NCBI GenBank assembly: GCA_905221605.1
Contig: CAJNDS010002602.1
Location: 186,001 to 250,000 of the forward strand
Direction: 5' to 3'
Source: Symbiodinium natans
Lineage: Eukaryota; Sar; Dinophyceae; Suessiales; Symbiodiniaceae
DNA: 64,000 nt
How positions within the stretch are numbered: position 1 is the stretch's first letter; the number at the start of each line of letters is the position of its first letter. Shown here piece by piece: positions 34,904 to 45,694 of the stretch. A model generated the notes under the pieces. That model had not been told where the DNA came from. It did no database searches and saw only the letters and a program-made list of their open reading frames with translations. The position numbers were made by a program, and so were the translations under genes.

Positions 34904-35491
34904 CGAGAGAGCGAGAGAGAGAGAGAGAGAGAGACTGAGACTCAGAATGCTTGCAAGATGCCGATGGATCTGAAATGCAAGGCCAGGCATCAATGCCGTC
35001 CAGTGACTTGGCAAGCATCTTTTGACTGGGATTGGCGCGATTGGGCCATGCTGCACATGTCCTTGGCGCAAATGTTTCAATCTGTGCCTATGTATGTTTG
35101 TATACAATGTGTGTGTGTGTGCGCGCGGGATGCTTGCAATTGCATCAATGCTTGACTGCTTCATCTGGCTTGGTGAGGACTGCGCGTCTGGTTCAACAGC
35201 AGGCGGTACGCCGACAGATTGCTGGTCGGTGCTCCGTTCGACGTCGGAGACGCGCTGATCTACGACTCCAGGCCTGGCTGGGCGCTTTGTCTAGGGTTTA
35301 CTGCCAGGAACACGGTGATCTGAGTGCAGATTGCGATCATGAGTCATATCGTCTTTGGGAGGACGGTGCACTGGGGCATGGCGAACCGGCATATCCATCC
35401 CCGCTATGTGCTGTACTTGAACTTCAAGAGGCCGTCTGCCGGCTGTTCCGGGTGCCCTGGGCATTGCTGGGCCATGCGCCCATGCCCCTAG
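31793..35491 (+). CDS. PhyH-like 2OG-Fe(II) oxygenase gene, about eight exons
   Basis: Exons: 31793-about 31915 (LRSQGVAMIPDAFEA, the PhyH-type start), 31982-about 32072, 32172-about 32195, 32217-32274, 32490-32672, 32729-32876, 35178-35271 and 35344-35491 (TAG). From 32217 on every junction is in phase. Fe ligands are H-x-D in NAHVDTQDEG (exon 6) and the His of HWGMANR (exon 8), with the 2-oxoglutarate Arg in HPRY; the D-to-H gap is about 67 residues. A GDALIYDS block precedes the distal His, as in phytanoyl-CoA dioxygenases. One intron starts with GC (35272). The 2.3-kb intron 32877-35177 holds a GA microsatellite and a GT/GC tract. The substrate is unknown, and the first three exon ends are uncertain. 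Confidence 0.6.
34484..34790 (+). CDS. possible extra exon pair inside the long PhyH intron
   Basis: An exon from about 34488 (TTCCAAG acceptor) encoding LLYLQDIRRTIIRVSSVLHD can join in phase 0 at GACC|GTGCCG to an exon from 34692 (TGTGCAG acceptor) encoding VKDHVPELRDNLMVRILRP. They do not fit the phase of the PhyH exons, so they could belong to another transcript or be chance. The antisense frame at 34628-34750 also looks protein-like. Confidence 0.28.
34867..34935 (+). repeat. GA microsatellite
   Basis: About 69 bp of (GA)n interrupted by a few GAGC steps, inside the long intron of the PhyH-like gene. Confidence 0.95.
35109..35128 (+). repeat. alternating GT/GC tract (Z-DNA-prone)
   Basis: A run of TG repeats passes directly into GCGCGC, giving about 20 bp of strict purine-pyrimidine alternation, the classic sequence class that can flip to left-handed Z-DNA. 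It lies 50 bp before exon 7 of the PhyH-like gene. Confidence 0.8.
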
Positions 35492-35701
35492 TTCAGGAGA
35501 CGACATGTAGATTTATGAGTCTGTACGGTCTCCCAAAAGATGTGCATGGGCAATCCGGGCAGCAAACGCGGCAGCATCGGATTCTGGACACTTTCACAAC
35601 GCCTTGCAGGGGCGACTTTCGGGGATCATCTCCTGATGCCATCGCAAAGCGCACGGCTTCCTGGCCTTAATGGATTTATAATGGTCAGCGCCAGGTCACG
35701 T

Positions 35702-35888
35702 GTGTAGCAAGCTGGCAGGTGCTTTTGTCAAAGCGAGTTTGTCCAAGGCCTCTGTTCGCTGCCTGCAAGAACGGGAACGTTTCCGGGAACGGCTGCTGGA
35801 TTGGCAGTTATGCACGCAGCCAAAGCGATCTTCACAAATCAAAGCTGCTGCTTTTGTAGAGCCTCCGGCATCTGGTCTAAAAGTATGA
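35702..35888 (+). CDS. possible exon, unknown product
   Basis: The frame encodes KLAGAFVKASLSKASVRCLQ followed by a charged helix (ERERFRERLLDW). No ATG-led gene, domain or phased partner was found. Confidence 0.27.
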
Positions 35889-36479
35889 TTGCTGGTAGTA
35901 GCTAAGTTACTGCAATGTCCACCATCGATTGCTGTCCAGGTTCAAGCGGGAACTGCACTACATGGAATAGAAACCATCTGCCTCCCTCGGGAGTCGGACG
36001 GGACCTTCAGCGAGAAAAGTGCACACTCGACTGCATGCCTGAGCAGGGAGGGCAGTGGATGCAAACAGTCTGCAGCATCCTGTAGCTGCTTGTAGGCTTG
36101 CGACCGGAAGCTTCAGGACTCCTCAGGTTTGTAATTGTGTGGAAGAGCTCACTACAGTCGCTGCCTGAGGTTCTGTTGTGCCGCTGGGCCCGATCCCACC
36201 AGCCAGATCCCCGACTCGGCACGTTGCTGTGATCATTGTACTGCATCTGCACCGGGCCCTAGGTCCCAAATGATTTTAACTCGCTTGATCCAGCACACGC
36301 TGCATCAGCCGCGGTGCATGACCAGTCAAGGACTCCATGCTTGGGCGTGCTCTTGCGCAGGGAGGCAGCACCAGGTGCCGCATGCGTCGCAAGCCAGGGT
36401 TGGTCACAAATGCCCAGATACTGCGGGTACTCCCCTGGCGCACTCGAGCCCTTCCTCAACTCAACAAAGCGAAGTCGCC

Positions 36480-36629
36480 ATGGCCTTGACCCTGAAGGGC
36501 CCTGTGCCCAAATTCCCTTTTTGTATCGTCGATGTCAAGAAGATCAACTCGAGTCACGTTTGGCAGCTTAACCTCGTCGGTGATACAGCTGCCCCTGTTT
36601 TATCTTCTGCTGCGAAATCGTGTGTCTAA
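36480..36629 (+). CDS. possible small ORF or terminal exon, 49 aa
   Basis: ATG to TAA encoding MALTLKGPVPKFPFCIVDVK and on. The composition is protein-like and no family is recognised. Region 35889-36479 shows only weak frames. Confidence 0.27.
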   Translation: MALTLKGPVPKFPFCIVDVKKINSSHVWQLNLVGDTAAPVLSSAAKSCV

Positions 36630-38119
36630 GTCTCGTGGCAGCATTTTCCGACTGAAGCCATAGAGCAGAAATGCTTCACCGTGTGGGTTGGACTGCTTTG
36701 CCTGTGGATCAGTGGGGCAGGCGTGCCGGAAGCATGCCGCAGCGCACTCGTAGCAGCCGATCCATGAATCAGTTCGGTGGCTCAGCATGCGCCAGAGCAC
36801 ATGTCACACTGTTACGCTTCAAGCGCGGCAAACTTATTGCCAGGCCGGTGACGTTCCACAGGAAGGCCTTTGCAAGCTTTGCATGCGTGCGATGACTAGC
36901 TGACTAGCAAGGCTGATCAGATTTTGAGAACTGTGAAACGCAGGCTCAAGCTCGCACTTTCCGCATGATGGCATGTGACTTGGTCAATGTGATTTTTATC
37001 ACGTTCAATCATACACATGTACCTGTATCTGCACGAGGATCCGCAGCACTGGCACAGAACCAGCTAGTAACACACCGCAGCGTGCTCCGTACGACAGTTG
37101 AAACATCTTCCGAGCCTTGAGCCACATTTTCCACTAGACCAGGAAGAAGGATGTCGAACCAAAATACGTCGAACCTCCAGGCCTTGCGTAGAGCATGTAG
37201 CGCTGCTGCTTTCCGGCCGCGCAGCTGGTCTCGCCCTCAGGAAGATCATGACACGAGCTCAGGAAGTATCAAGTTCAATTTACAAGACGTCGAAACACAG
37301 GCATGCATGCAATCATGAGTAGTTATACTCACGTGTCACAAGGTTTGAAAGGCAGCCTGTTCTCTGGAGTTTCAGATTTCAAAATCTTCCCAGACAATCG
37401 TGAAAATCGCGGCATGACTCTGGAGCAGTTCGTTTGTACGATTGTTGTGGCACTAGGGCCTGACCTCTCACGCCTCCTTCGAGCTGGAGCGCGCGGGCAA
37501 CGGCATGGATGTGGCGAGCCGCAGCGTATTGTGCACAGCTCAGGAGAAGCTGAGACAAGTCTGAGATAGTTCGCGGAGTAGGCTCATTTCGCGTTACAGC
37601 CTCCCGAGACACAACAGTGTCGCAGGGGGTACTCGTAGCATGTCAAGATATCTTGCAGTGGAGCGCATACACTAGATGTGGCAGCTGCAGTAACAAGCCT
37701 GAGGCGGCGCTCGTTCACATCCAGAGGGTTGCGGTCAGTGTGACCTTGGCAGATTCAAGATTGTGAATGTAGCTGCCAGCAGCTTGGGAAATTTAGCAGG
37801 CTTGTGAAGTGGGTCAGAAAGCAGAAGGTCAAGTGAACATTAGCCGATCAGCCAACTTTTCGGCTGACGGGTTTTCTTCGGGCACTACTTAAAGATGAGA
37901 GCCCGTGGCAGGTGCAGCTATGGTACGCAGTGCTACCGCCGCCATGCACCCAGCTTTTGGAATGATCACGAAAGCTTTCTTTCGATGAACAGGTTTTGTT
38001 GGACCGGTCCGCACATGGAGGAATTTAGGAGCAAAGAGGGAGATGCAGGAGGGGCACCGGGCACCTTAGCACCCCGATATGTCTCGCAATTCCCCGGGGT
38101 GGGTGGGCTTTGACATTAC

Positions 38120-38512
38120 GTAATGTTAACGTCGCTTTAATAACCCCCAAAACTTGTTTTGGTCCCCGGGGTTTGGAGGGGTAGAAAAAAACGAGTGGGT
38201 GCCAATAATGCGGATTCTGGGGGTCTTGGGGGGGGTTAGCTGTCAGGGTCTGCTGTGCTTGGTCTCGAAGGGTTCTGCTTGCTCTCGGAGCTCGAAAAGT
38301 CTTCTCTGCAAGTAAAATTTCTGATTCCTGGCCGGCCAAATATTACTGTTGTCACCCCATTATTATTTTCACCGGACCCCCCTATATAGACTTGTTTACA
38401 CACATCGGCCCGAAAACCTCCCGTAATGGAAAGTATAGTCTTCGGCTGAGCCCCTCTGGCCCGGCGAATATTACAGTTGCCACCCCATTTATAGATGTGA
38501 GGTTAACATTAC
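38120..38512. mobile_element. candidate small non-autonomous element (MITE-like)
   Basis: GTAATGTTAAC at 38120-38130 is an exact inverse of GTTAACATTAC at 38502-38512, enclosing about 390 bp. Inside, a block containing GTTGTCACCCCAT/GTTGCCACCCCAT is repeated directly at about 38329-38362 and 38458-38489. No target duplication is clear and no ORF is present, so this is tentative. Confidence 0.3.
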
Positions 38513-39918
38513 TCCGTTTCGTTACAAAGTCATCCTTTTGCTTGGGCCTATCGGCTCGATGCCGCTTCAGCAGCCGGTTGCTGTCTGGGCTCAGTTCTCA
38601 AGTTGCAATGCATGCCAGACACCAGAAATGGGCACAGGCAATCCGGAGCACTTGAAGGAACAGGCGCATCCCTGGGATGACGCTCCCGCCTCAGACATCG
38701 AAGCTTCGACGGCTACTCTGCACGTCGTCTGCGTATTGACGAAGTACGAAAAAACAGCCCTAAGTTTTTGGCTGCATTCTGCATTGCAGACGTTCCAGAC
38801 ATGTTAGCCACAAGGACTATCTTTACTGCTGTGAAAAGATCGGCAAGACACCTGAGTCTGGCGCTCAAGGAAGGTTGGCGTGTGGCACCACCATAGGCTA
38901 GACATGGCACATAGCGTCTTAGAGCAGCGCATGCGGAGAAACCGGTGTCGGTGACTGTTGCATGGCTACAGCGGCAGCTTGGGCAATTTGACATGAGGTT
39001 CTGCAGCATTCGGAAGCTATTTGCCAGCAGCCCAAAGTTCAAAAGAGACACAAAGAGACATATCTCCTGCACTTTCATTGTTGCATTGGTTTGCACGAAT
39101 GATAAGGAATATGCCGACAATGGAACCGGCCGCGCTACCCGTAGCTTGGCACGAGAGCCGACAGCATCATCTTAGTTTTGTGTGTGTGGGTGGTCAAATT
39201 CATGGTGCTTCGTGCGTTCGTGTGCGCCTTCTCGAGGTGAGCGGCTTGAAAGCCATGCGAGGTGCTCAATTTTTTCATATGGGGGAACAATATGGAAGGG
39301 ATATGGAAGACTTGGGAAGCTTGAATCAGCAGAGCATGCACAGAATATTGATTCGATGCTCAGGTTTGGCCCGAGATTCAGATGCTTGCAAAGGGGGCGC
39401 GGTGCACAGTTCAGCTACGAGTTCAGCTGCGGTGTCCATGCCATGAAGTCTCTCACTAAGAAAACATTCTCCTAAAATCTCAGGCAGGCAATGCCGCCAG
39501 CCTTAACGACCAGTGCCCAGGTCGGGCCTTTGACTGATGAGCTTTGGAATTCGCTGGATGATGATGGAAATGGCCCAGCCCACAGACGCAGGCTATTCGT
39601 TGGCGGAACCCTGATCGGTTGCATACACTCGCGCCCGAAGGTTACATCAACTTTGGTGAGTTTGCAGAGTTTACTACGAAGATCAAGATTAGTCCGGGCC
39701 CTATCTGAACAAAGCTGGCAGAACAAATAGCTTTTTGCAATGCCTCGGCATGGCCCTTGAATTCATTCGATCTGAAAGTGCCATCTGAGATCTGCCGCTG
39801 GGCTTGGATGACTTGCTCGGCAACGCCGCGGGGGAAAGCGATTTAAAATGCGGCGTTCCAGCCTCGGGCGCCTCCAACTACAACGGTGCGGCACGGCTTG
39901 CCTGCACCGTGCACCTCT

Positions 39919-40035
39919 GTCTTTCTTTCGTTCTTTCTTTCTTTACTTCTTTCATCTTCTTTCTCTCTCTCTCTCTCTCACTCTCTCTGCCCCTCTCTCC
40001 CTTTCCATCTCTGTCTTCTCCCCCTCCCTGGCCTG
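39919..40035 (+). repeat. CT-rich microsatellite
   Basis: A pyrimidine tract of TTTC and CT repeats. It sits just upstream of the acceptor of the exon at 40083, so it could serve as an extended polypyrimidine tract. Confidence 0.9.
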
Positions 40036-40082
40036 GCCAAGCAGTGAAAACAGAAAACCCACACGCAACCCAAGGCCACAAG

Positions 40083-40333
40083 TGTCGGTTTCGGGGCTGT
40101 ATCTTCTTCAGCGGTGAACGGCAGAGTTTTCTTGATTGTGTAAGTTCCTTGGAAGTGCCGCAGCATTTGTTTGGATGCTCGTGACATGTGCTTCCTCCCA
40201 GGTGTTTGACTGCCAGTGCCTCAACTTTGTCATGCAGCGGCGCCGCTGCAAGTATGGACCGCGGCTGAGTGAGGGCACTGCTGCTGCTCCTGCTGCCCCC
40301 TGCACATCCCACCGTGCTCGCAAATCAGTTTAA
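40083..40333 (+). CDS. two 3' exons of a Cys-rich protein, unknown family
   Basis: Exon 40083-40139 (AAG acceptor; CRFRGCIFFSGERQSFLDC) joins in phase 0, through a canonical GTAAGT donor and a CCCAG acceptor, to exon 40202-40333 (VFDCQCLNFVMQRRRCKYGP, then an Ala/Pro-rich end and TAA). The intron is only 62 bp. The Cys spacing does not match a zinc motif I know. Upstream exons were not found. Confidence 0.48.
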
Positions 40334-40502
40334 GGCGCTGAGTGTTACCAGAGGAACGAGGAGCACCGCACCAGTGATGCTGGCATGCGATTGTTACCAT
40401 CAGCAGCAAATCGCACGCGATTGCCAAACTAACAGGTTGCTTCTTGACTCGGATCCGGAACCCGGATCTGGGATCAGCACTATTGTTCGGATGTTGCATG
40501 TA

Positions 40503-40708
40503 AATACTAGTACTACTAGTACTAGTAGTTCTTTTTTCTGGATCCACTGCTACTACTAGTAGTACTCGTCGTACTCCTCCTCCTCTTCCTCGTCGTCGTC
40601 GTCGTCGTAGTAGTCGTCGTAGTAGTAGTAGCATGTAGTAGTAGAAGTAGAAGTACAAGTAGAAGTAGAAGTAGAAGTAGAAGTAGTAGAAGTAGTAGTA
40701 GTAGTAGC

Positions 40709-40758
<50 letters not shown>

Positions 40759-40785
40759 CAGTAGTAGTAGTAGTAGTAGTAGCCA
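40503..40785 (+). repeat. AGT/CGT trinucleotide microsatellite
   Basis: Mostly (TAG)n/(AGT)n with CGT and AAG variants; the longest pure block is about 40690-40780. It produces long poly-Leu, poly-Thr or poly-Ser frames that are artefacts. Confidence 0.95.
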
Positions 40786-43077
40786 CGCTAGTGTTAGATA
40801 TGGGGCCGATCCAGATTTCCGAGGCACTTCAAGCCGAGAAAGTTATGCCACTGCAAAGCCAATGCGCCAGGCTTCTCACACCCAGACCAGGAAGATTGGG
40901 ACACAGCAGTTGGTCCTGGTGGGAAGGAGTGTGGCCCTTATTGGTAACATGAGAACTGGCAAATCGTGCGGTCTTCTTCCAGATGGTTTTGTCATGTGCG
41001 TCCCTTCTTGATTACAAAGCCGCCTAGGATGTGCCGCTGCGGACACAAGAAGAAGCTGCATGTCTGGGCCCCAATCGTGACAAGACCAGCAATGACCAGC
41101 AATGACCAGCATGCAGCTGATGGCGTCTTCCATCCACCCAGGCATCTGCGGCGTCTGGTGTTGCTGCGGCCCTTGTGGCACGTTTACGCAAGCACTGCAA
41201 GCATGTGCTGCATTCGTCACCAGTGGATTCTGCAAAAATCCCACATGCCCAAGAAAGTTCACATTTTTTTCTTCAGGGAGAGTTTGCCCGGCACATCAAT
41301 GAAGTTGTCCGGGCATCGTCTCCTGCAATGTGTCTGCTCTCAAAAATGTGAGAAGTCCACAGGGAAAGTGGCAGGTACCTTATCCCGAGTATTGGAGCGG
41401 CGCCCTTACCTGCAAAGAAACTCGTGCTGGACCTGCTAACACATCATCTTCAAGGATATCTTCTTTGGATTTGTCTGATCAGCCGTGCACATTTTCATTA
41501 CTGCTTCCGCTGCGCCAAGGCTCCAGATCTGGCAGCGCGAGCTCCTCCACTCCCGGGAGCCGCGTGCTAAGGACGAAAGCATCAGAGATTTTGAATGCTA
41601 TGTGGCATTTCATCATTTTCATCTGACTTGAGGCGATGCGCCTCAGGAAGAGTGGATCACTCAGACCATCATGTAGCATAAGCAGTCATGGCTGTGAAGG
41701 CATTCCTGCCGTAGTTGGCAGAAGTTCCCAGCAACGAGGTTTTGTGCAACTCCAGAGGTGACGGCCGACATGGTCGAGCTGTCCGGGCTTTACTGCCTCC
41801 ATCTAGTTCTGCACTGGTCGTTCCACGCATGAAGACTTGAACTTGTTCGGCTCGTAGCTGGGCACTCGAGTCACTCGACGTGATCAGCGGATGTATGCAG
41901 CCGTTCATGGCACCAAGTCTTAAGCAGCTGGTGGACGCCACATACTCTGCAAGGCGCTTAGTGGCTTAGTGGACGACAGCCGCCTGTAACGTGTGCAGGC
42001 AAGCACATGGGTTTTCTGATGACCGACTTTGATGTAAGCCCTTGGGCAGCCCAGGACGTCACCACTCGCGATCGCCAGCGTCACTCTGGAAGTTGGATGG
42101 TGCTGGAAACTCAGCCAACTGCTTGTGGCTTCATTTCCAGAGGGTTGCACAACACATCCTGTGAGTGGCCTCGGAAGGCCAAATAGGATGCTGGGGTATG
42201 GCCGCAAAGCGCTTTCGGGTACGCGTGGAATGATTAAAGAGCATATGAATATGGCATATGCCCTTAATCGCCGGCAGCCGGAAACGCTAATGCTTCTTTG
42301 TGATGTGGAAAGCTGACCTCACTACAGCATGTGTTATCGTCGGCATTAAATGTTCGACAACTCTTGAGGCAGCGGTCGTGGGTGTCTAGTCTAGACGAGA
42401 ATGCTGGCCGGAAACAGCCTCATGGAAGAATTCCGTTTTGGCAGCTGCGCATCTAGATATGACTAAATCCCGTGTTCAATCTAGGGATGATTTGGGCGAC
42501 TTGGTTTGCATGGCGCAAGGCCTCGAGGCTTCCAGGTTGTCTCCGCCAAGCACTGAGAGATGGCTTTGTCTGCAACGTCTCGGCATGTGGATTTTCGAAT
42601 GTGATAAACCATCTAGGTCCACTTTGCAGAGCTCCGAAGCTACATCCAGTCGTTCTTGACCAGGCTTTGCGCAACGAGAATAGCAAGCTTTGGCGCAAGT
42701 GGGGTTCTCAGTTCTCGGCGCGCAGTCTCAGCACGGTTTCGTGGGCATGCTCGTGAGGCTCGGAACCGAAAAGCTCTATGGACCCCCATGGGGACCCCCG
42801 TAGATAACAAAGATCGGTAGCCACAGATTGCTGGAATCGACTCCGCATGTTGACTCTCGCCATGTCGAGGTACTGTGTCAAAAAAGCGGAGCTCCAACAG
42901 GTGCGCGAGCAAAGGGAGGGGGAGGGAGAGCGCATGAGAGCGCCTTTCTTGCCGGAGAGGGGGCACTGTTTGGTAGGCAATGCTTACCGAATCAGAAGAA
43001 CGAGCATCCTGAAGTTCAAGTGTTCATGAGGGGGGCTCCCAGCACGCCAGCACAGAAGTGCAGATGAAGCTTTACAG
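40786..43077. other. stretch with only weak coding hints
   Basis: Possible exon material occurs at 41020-41065 (MCRCGHKKKLH), about 41120-41260 (Cys-rich) and 42480-42756. None has a phased partner or a known domain, and the frames at 42480-42756 compete with each other. Confidence 0.35.
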
Positions 43078-43696
43078 TCAAATCCATGACAGCGGCATGT
43101 GCATCTTTTTTGCCTTCATGTACTGCGGTCAGGAAAAGAAAGCCGCCACCGACTGTGGCTTCGACTGGAAGGCCGAGTGCATTGCGACACAGTTGGCGTT
43201 CATGTGGCAGTGAGCGTGGACGTGACCGGCATGCTTTGCAAACGTTGTACCTTGGATGTGAGTCAGACACTGAAAGCAGCTTTTGAGGTGTTCAATGACG
43301 TGTGGGACCAAGCGCGAGGGTGCTCGAGCTATGCCCAGCTATGCGCCGCGTGCAGTCGGCGCGATTCAAAGTCGGCTTCGCTTAACAGGGTCATAGAGAG
43401 CTCAGTTCGCGTGAGAGCGCCTGGGCATTGGTGCCGAAGTGGCCTGTCAAGGTGTTGACTACCAGGTTCTGGGCTGCCTACGGTGAGCGGCTAGATGCTG
43501 ACATAAATGAGCCTGAAGCCAAGTACCGGCTGGCGTTCCATGTTCCGAAGAAACTGCAGCCTTATGCCTATTTCTTTCCTGACGTTGATTTTATGAGCAC
43601 GGGCATTGAGGTGGTACCTTTGGCATGGGACCAGCAGCTCAGCTGCCCACAATATCTGCAGGCCCGCAAGGGGCACGCGATGTCAACTCGGTCCAG
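43078..43696 (+). CDS. three-exon gene fragment, unknown product
   Basis: Exon 43078-43209 (TTTACAG acceptor, GTGAGC donor) encodes GMCIFFAFMYCGQEKKAATD and on. It joins in phase to exon 43263-about 43389 (TLKAAFEVFNDVWDQARG). A third, about 43438-43696 with a GTGTAC donor, encodes FWAAYGERLDADINEPEAKY and on to YFFPDVDFMSTGIEVVPL. The third junction would need a very short intron (about 48 bp), so it is less sure. Composition is convincingly protein-like; no family is recognised. It ends about 590 bp before the Z-alpha gene. Confidence 0.42.
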
Positions 43697-44284
43697 GTGT
43701 ACTTTGCATGTTGGCTTAGTACTTGGAGTCTCCAAGCTTGTGTATAGCTGCCAAACTTTAATAGTCACGGGAATCACGGGAAGCGATTAAGTCACTACTT
43801 GGAGCCGCTACACGTGCAGTTTGGAACTCAAGCTAACGTCAGCATGTCCGTTGTGTTCCTGAAGTATTCCTGCCAGGTCAGACTTCAAAATGAGGCTTGC
43901 GGGCAGCGCAACGGGAACCTTGTACGGCAGCTTGTTTGCAAACAAGGGCCTCAGCCACTGCTGCAAGAACATGGCTTTGGCTCGTAGTCCATTACTATAA
44001 CCAGTAAACAGTAAACAGCAGTTACATCGACGTGCTCCTCCGCCATCATGAAGCGACGCATGCTCGTTGTGCACTTTGCCGTGCTTCCTGCAGGAGATAG
44101 ACGCGCAGGTGTGGAACAGCATGTCACTGGCACATGGTCACCACGCAACACACCAGTGGCACATCAAAATTGCAGACGCAAGCAATTCACCTGTAGCAGC
44201 AGGTCGGCAACATAACAGCACGTGCAATAGCAGCAACGTAGTCTCGGCTGCGGGATTTCCTTGCCTGTGCCCACGAAATCTTGA

Positions 44285-45694
44285 ATGGACGTGCAAGCTG
44301 AAATCTGCCGCTTCCTGTGTGAGAAAAACGGATGGACAGCGACGGAAGATGTTCGATCGTTTTTTGCTGAGAGGCATGATGGCAGCGCACGCAAGCGCGA
44401 TATTAATCCACACTTGTACGAGCTGGAGAGGCAAGGAAAGATCGCTAAGGACCCTGACTCAATCAAGCCGCGCTGGAGAAGTGTGCAAAGCCACAGTCCA
44501 ATTCACGTGGTACCGCAGGGAAAGATGGGAAAGATCCCCGATCCTCTCCAACCTCCAGTACAGGATCCACCAGCAATGGGGATAGACAATGCCAAAGGCC
44601 AGCTGTATACATTGTTTGGGCAGCATGCCGTGATGTTCGACGTGTCAGCAGATATGCGAGGAAGCTTTCGGGCAATGGCTCGAGTTGGACAGTTGGATCC
44701 TATCCCAGGCGAGCTCTCCTTAAACAAGGCGGGGGGGGGGGGGGTAGGGGTAGGGGGGGGGGGGGGGGGAAAGGGAGGTTTCAACTCCCAAAGCCATCCA
44801 ACACGCCGCCAGGGTCGGCGGATCCTAAGCCTTACAACTTAACCCAAATATCCGAAAACCTAAGCCCTGAACCTTAAACAAAAAGTTAAGGCTGCAGCGC
44901 AGAAGAGCGCAGCGGAAGCAGCATTGCGGCACTTGAGCTTGCACCCGGAGATTGCTCCTCGCGAGAGCGAGTCAGGCCAAGACTGGAAGGGACGACTACA
45001 ACAGGCCGCGCTGCAGACTTCAGATACGATGCCTTCCTACAATACAGCTCCTGACAAACGTGGCGGGTTCTTTTCCACAGTCCAGATTGGGACCCAGACA
45101 GTGCAGTCACGTCACATGGGACGACGAAAGATCGATGCAGAGCAGTTAGCGGCACAAGCTGCTTTAGAACAGCTAGGTTTTAATGACCAAACTCTCACCA
45201 CCAGCAACACTCCAGACGGCTCTACGGGATCAACCTCAGAGCGTACTCTTGCACCTCCAGACAGGGAGCTGCAAGTAGAAGCCTTTCGGAAGCAGTGTGA
45301 AGAGCACGACAAGCTAAAGCAGCTGTTGCTGACAAACCCATCCTACGACAAGATCCGCGGCAACTTTGCGCAATGCATCAAAGAGGCCTTCAAGGCTGGT
45401 GTGATTGATGAGGCGGAGAAGAAGCGCCTGCAAGTTATCAATGGTCGTGGCAATTGTGCAAAGCACGTCCCCGAGAGACTGCAGAAGAAGGAGCAGCAGG
45501 AGCCGAAAGAGGAGGCCACAGCCTCAGAGCCGTTGGACGAGCCAGTTGACCGGAATGACGCCAAGCCAGGGACAGGAGTTGACGGTGTTGACGGCATGGA
45601 AAGCACTCGAAGCACTCACAACACATGTGCTGGTCCAGACTCCCCTCCAGAAGTCTCGACGGCCTCGATGCTGGATTTAGAAGGCATGGATTGA
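44285..45694 (+). CDS. Z-alpha + two dsRNA-binding domains protein, 415 aa
   Basis: Exon 1 is 44285-44728 and exon 2 is 44891-45694 (TGA); the 162-bp intron is GC...AG with AAG|GC at both borders and starts in a poly-G run. A TGA directly precedes the ATG, supporting this start. Residues 6-64 match a Z-alpha winged helix: KRDINPHLYEL with N41 and Y45 (equivalents of ADAR1 N173 and Y177), then KPRW with P62 and W64 (P193 and W195). Residues about 103-165 form a first dsRBD split by the intron. Residues 180-245 form a second dsRBD ending RRKIDAEQLAAQAALEQLGF. A charged tail follows, with no deaminase or kinase domain. Z-alpha binds left-handed Z-DNA/Z-RNA; with dsRBDs this is the layout of the ADAR1 N-terminus and of several dsRNA sensors or inhibitors. 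The role here is unknown. Confidence 0.82.
44729..44890 (+). other. GC-AG intron with poly-G start in the Z-alpha gene
   Basis: Removing 44729-44890 restores a continuous dsRBD across LSLNK|AAAQKSAAEAAL. The first 45 bases are nearly all G, an unusual intron start with G-quadruplex potential. Both borders repeat AAGGC, so the exact cut is ambiguous by a few bases. Confidence 0.72.

Larger units (their letters stand above)
36630..40082. other. long stretch without a supportable gene
   Basis: It contains a possible short exon near 37345-37440 (SDFKIFPDNRENRGM), a candidate MITE at 38120-38512 and the CT microsatellite at 39919-40035. No exon series with consistent phase was found on either strand. 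Confidence 0.4.

Noticed and set aside
34817-35164. Arg-Glu or Ser-Leu repeat frames
   Set aside because: Product of the GA microsatellite.
40522-40827. Poly-Leu / poly-Thr frames
   Set aside because: Product of the AGT microsatellite.
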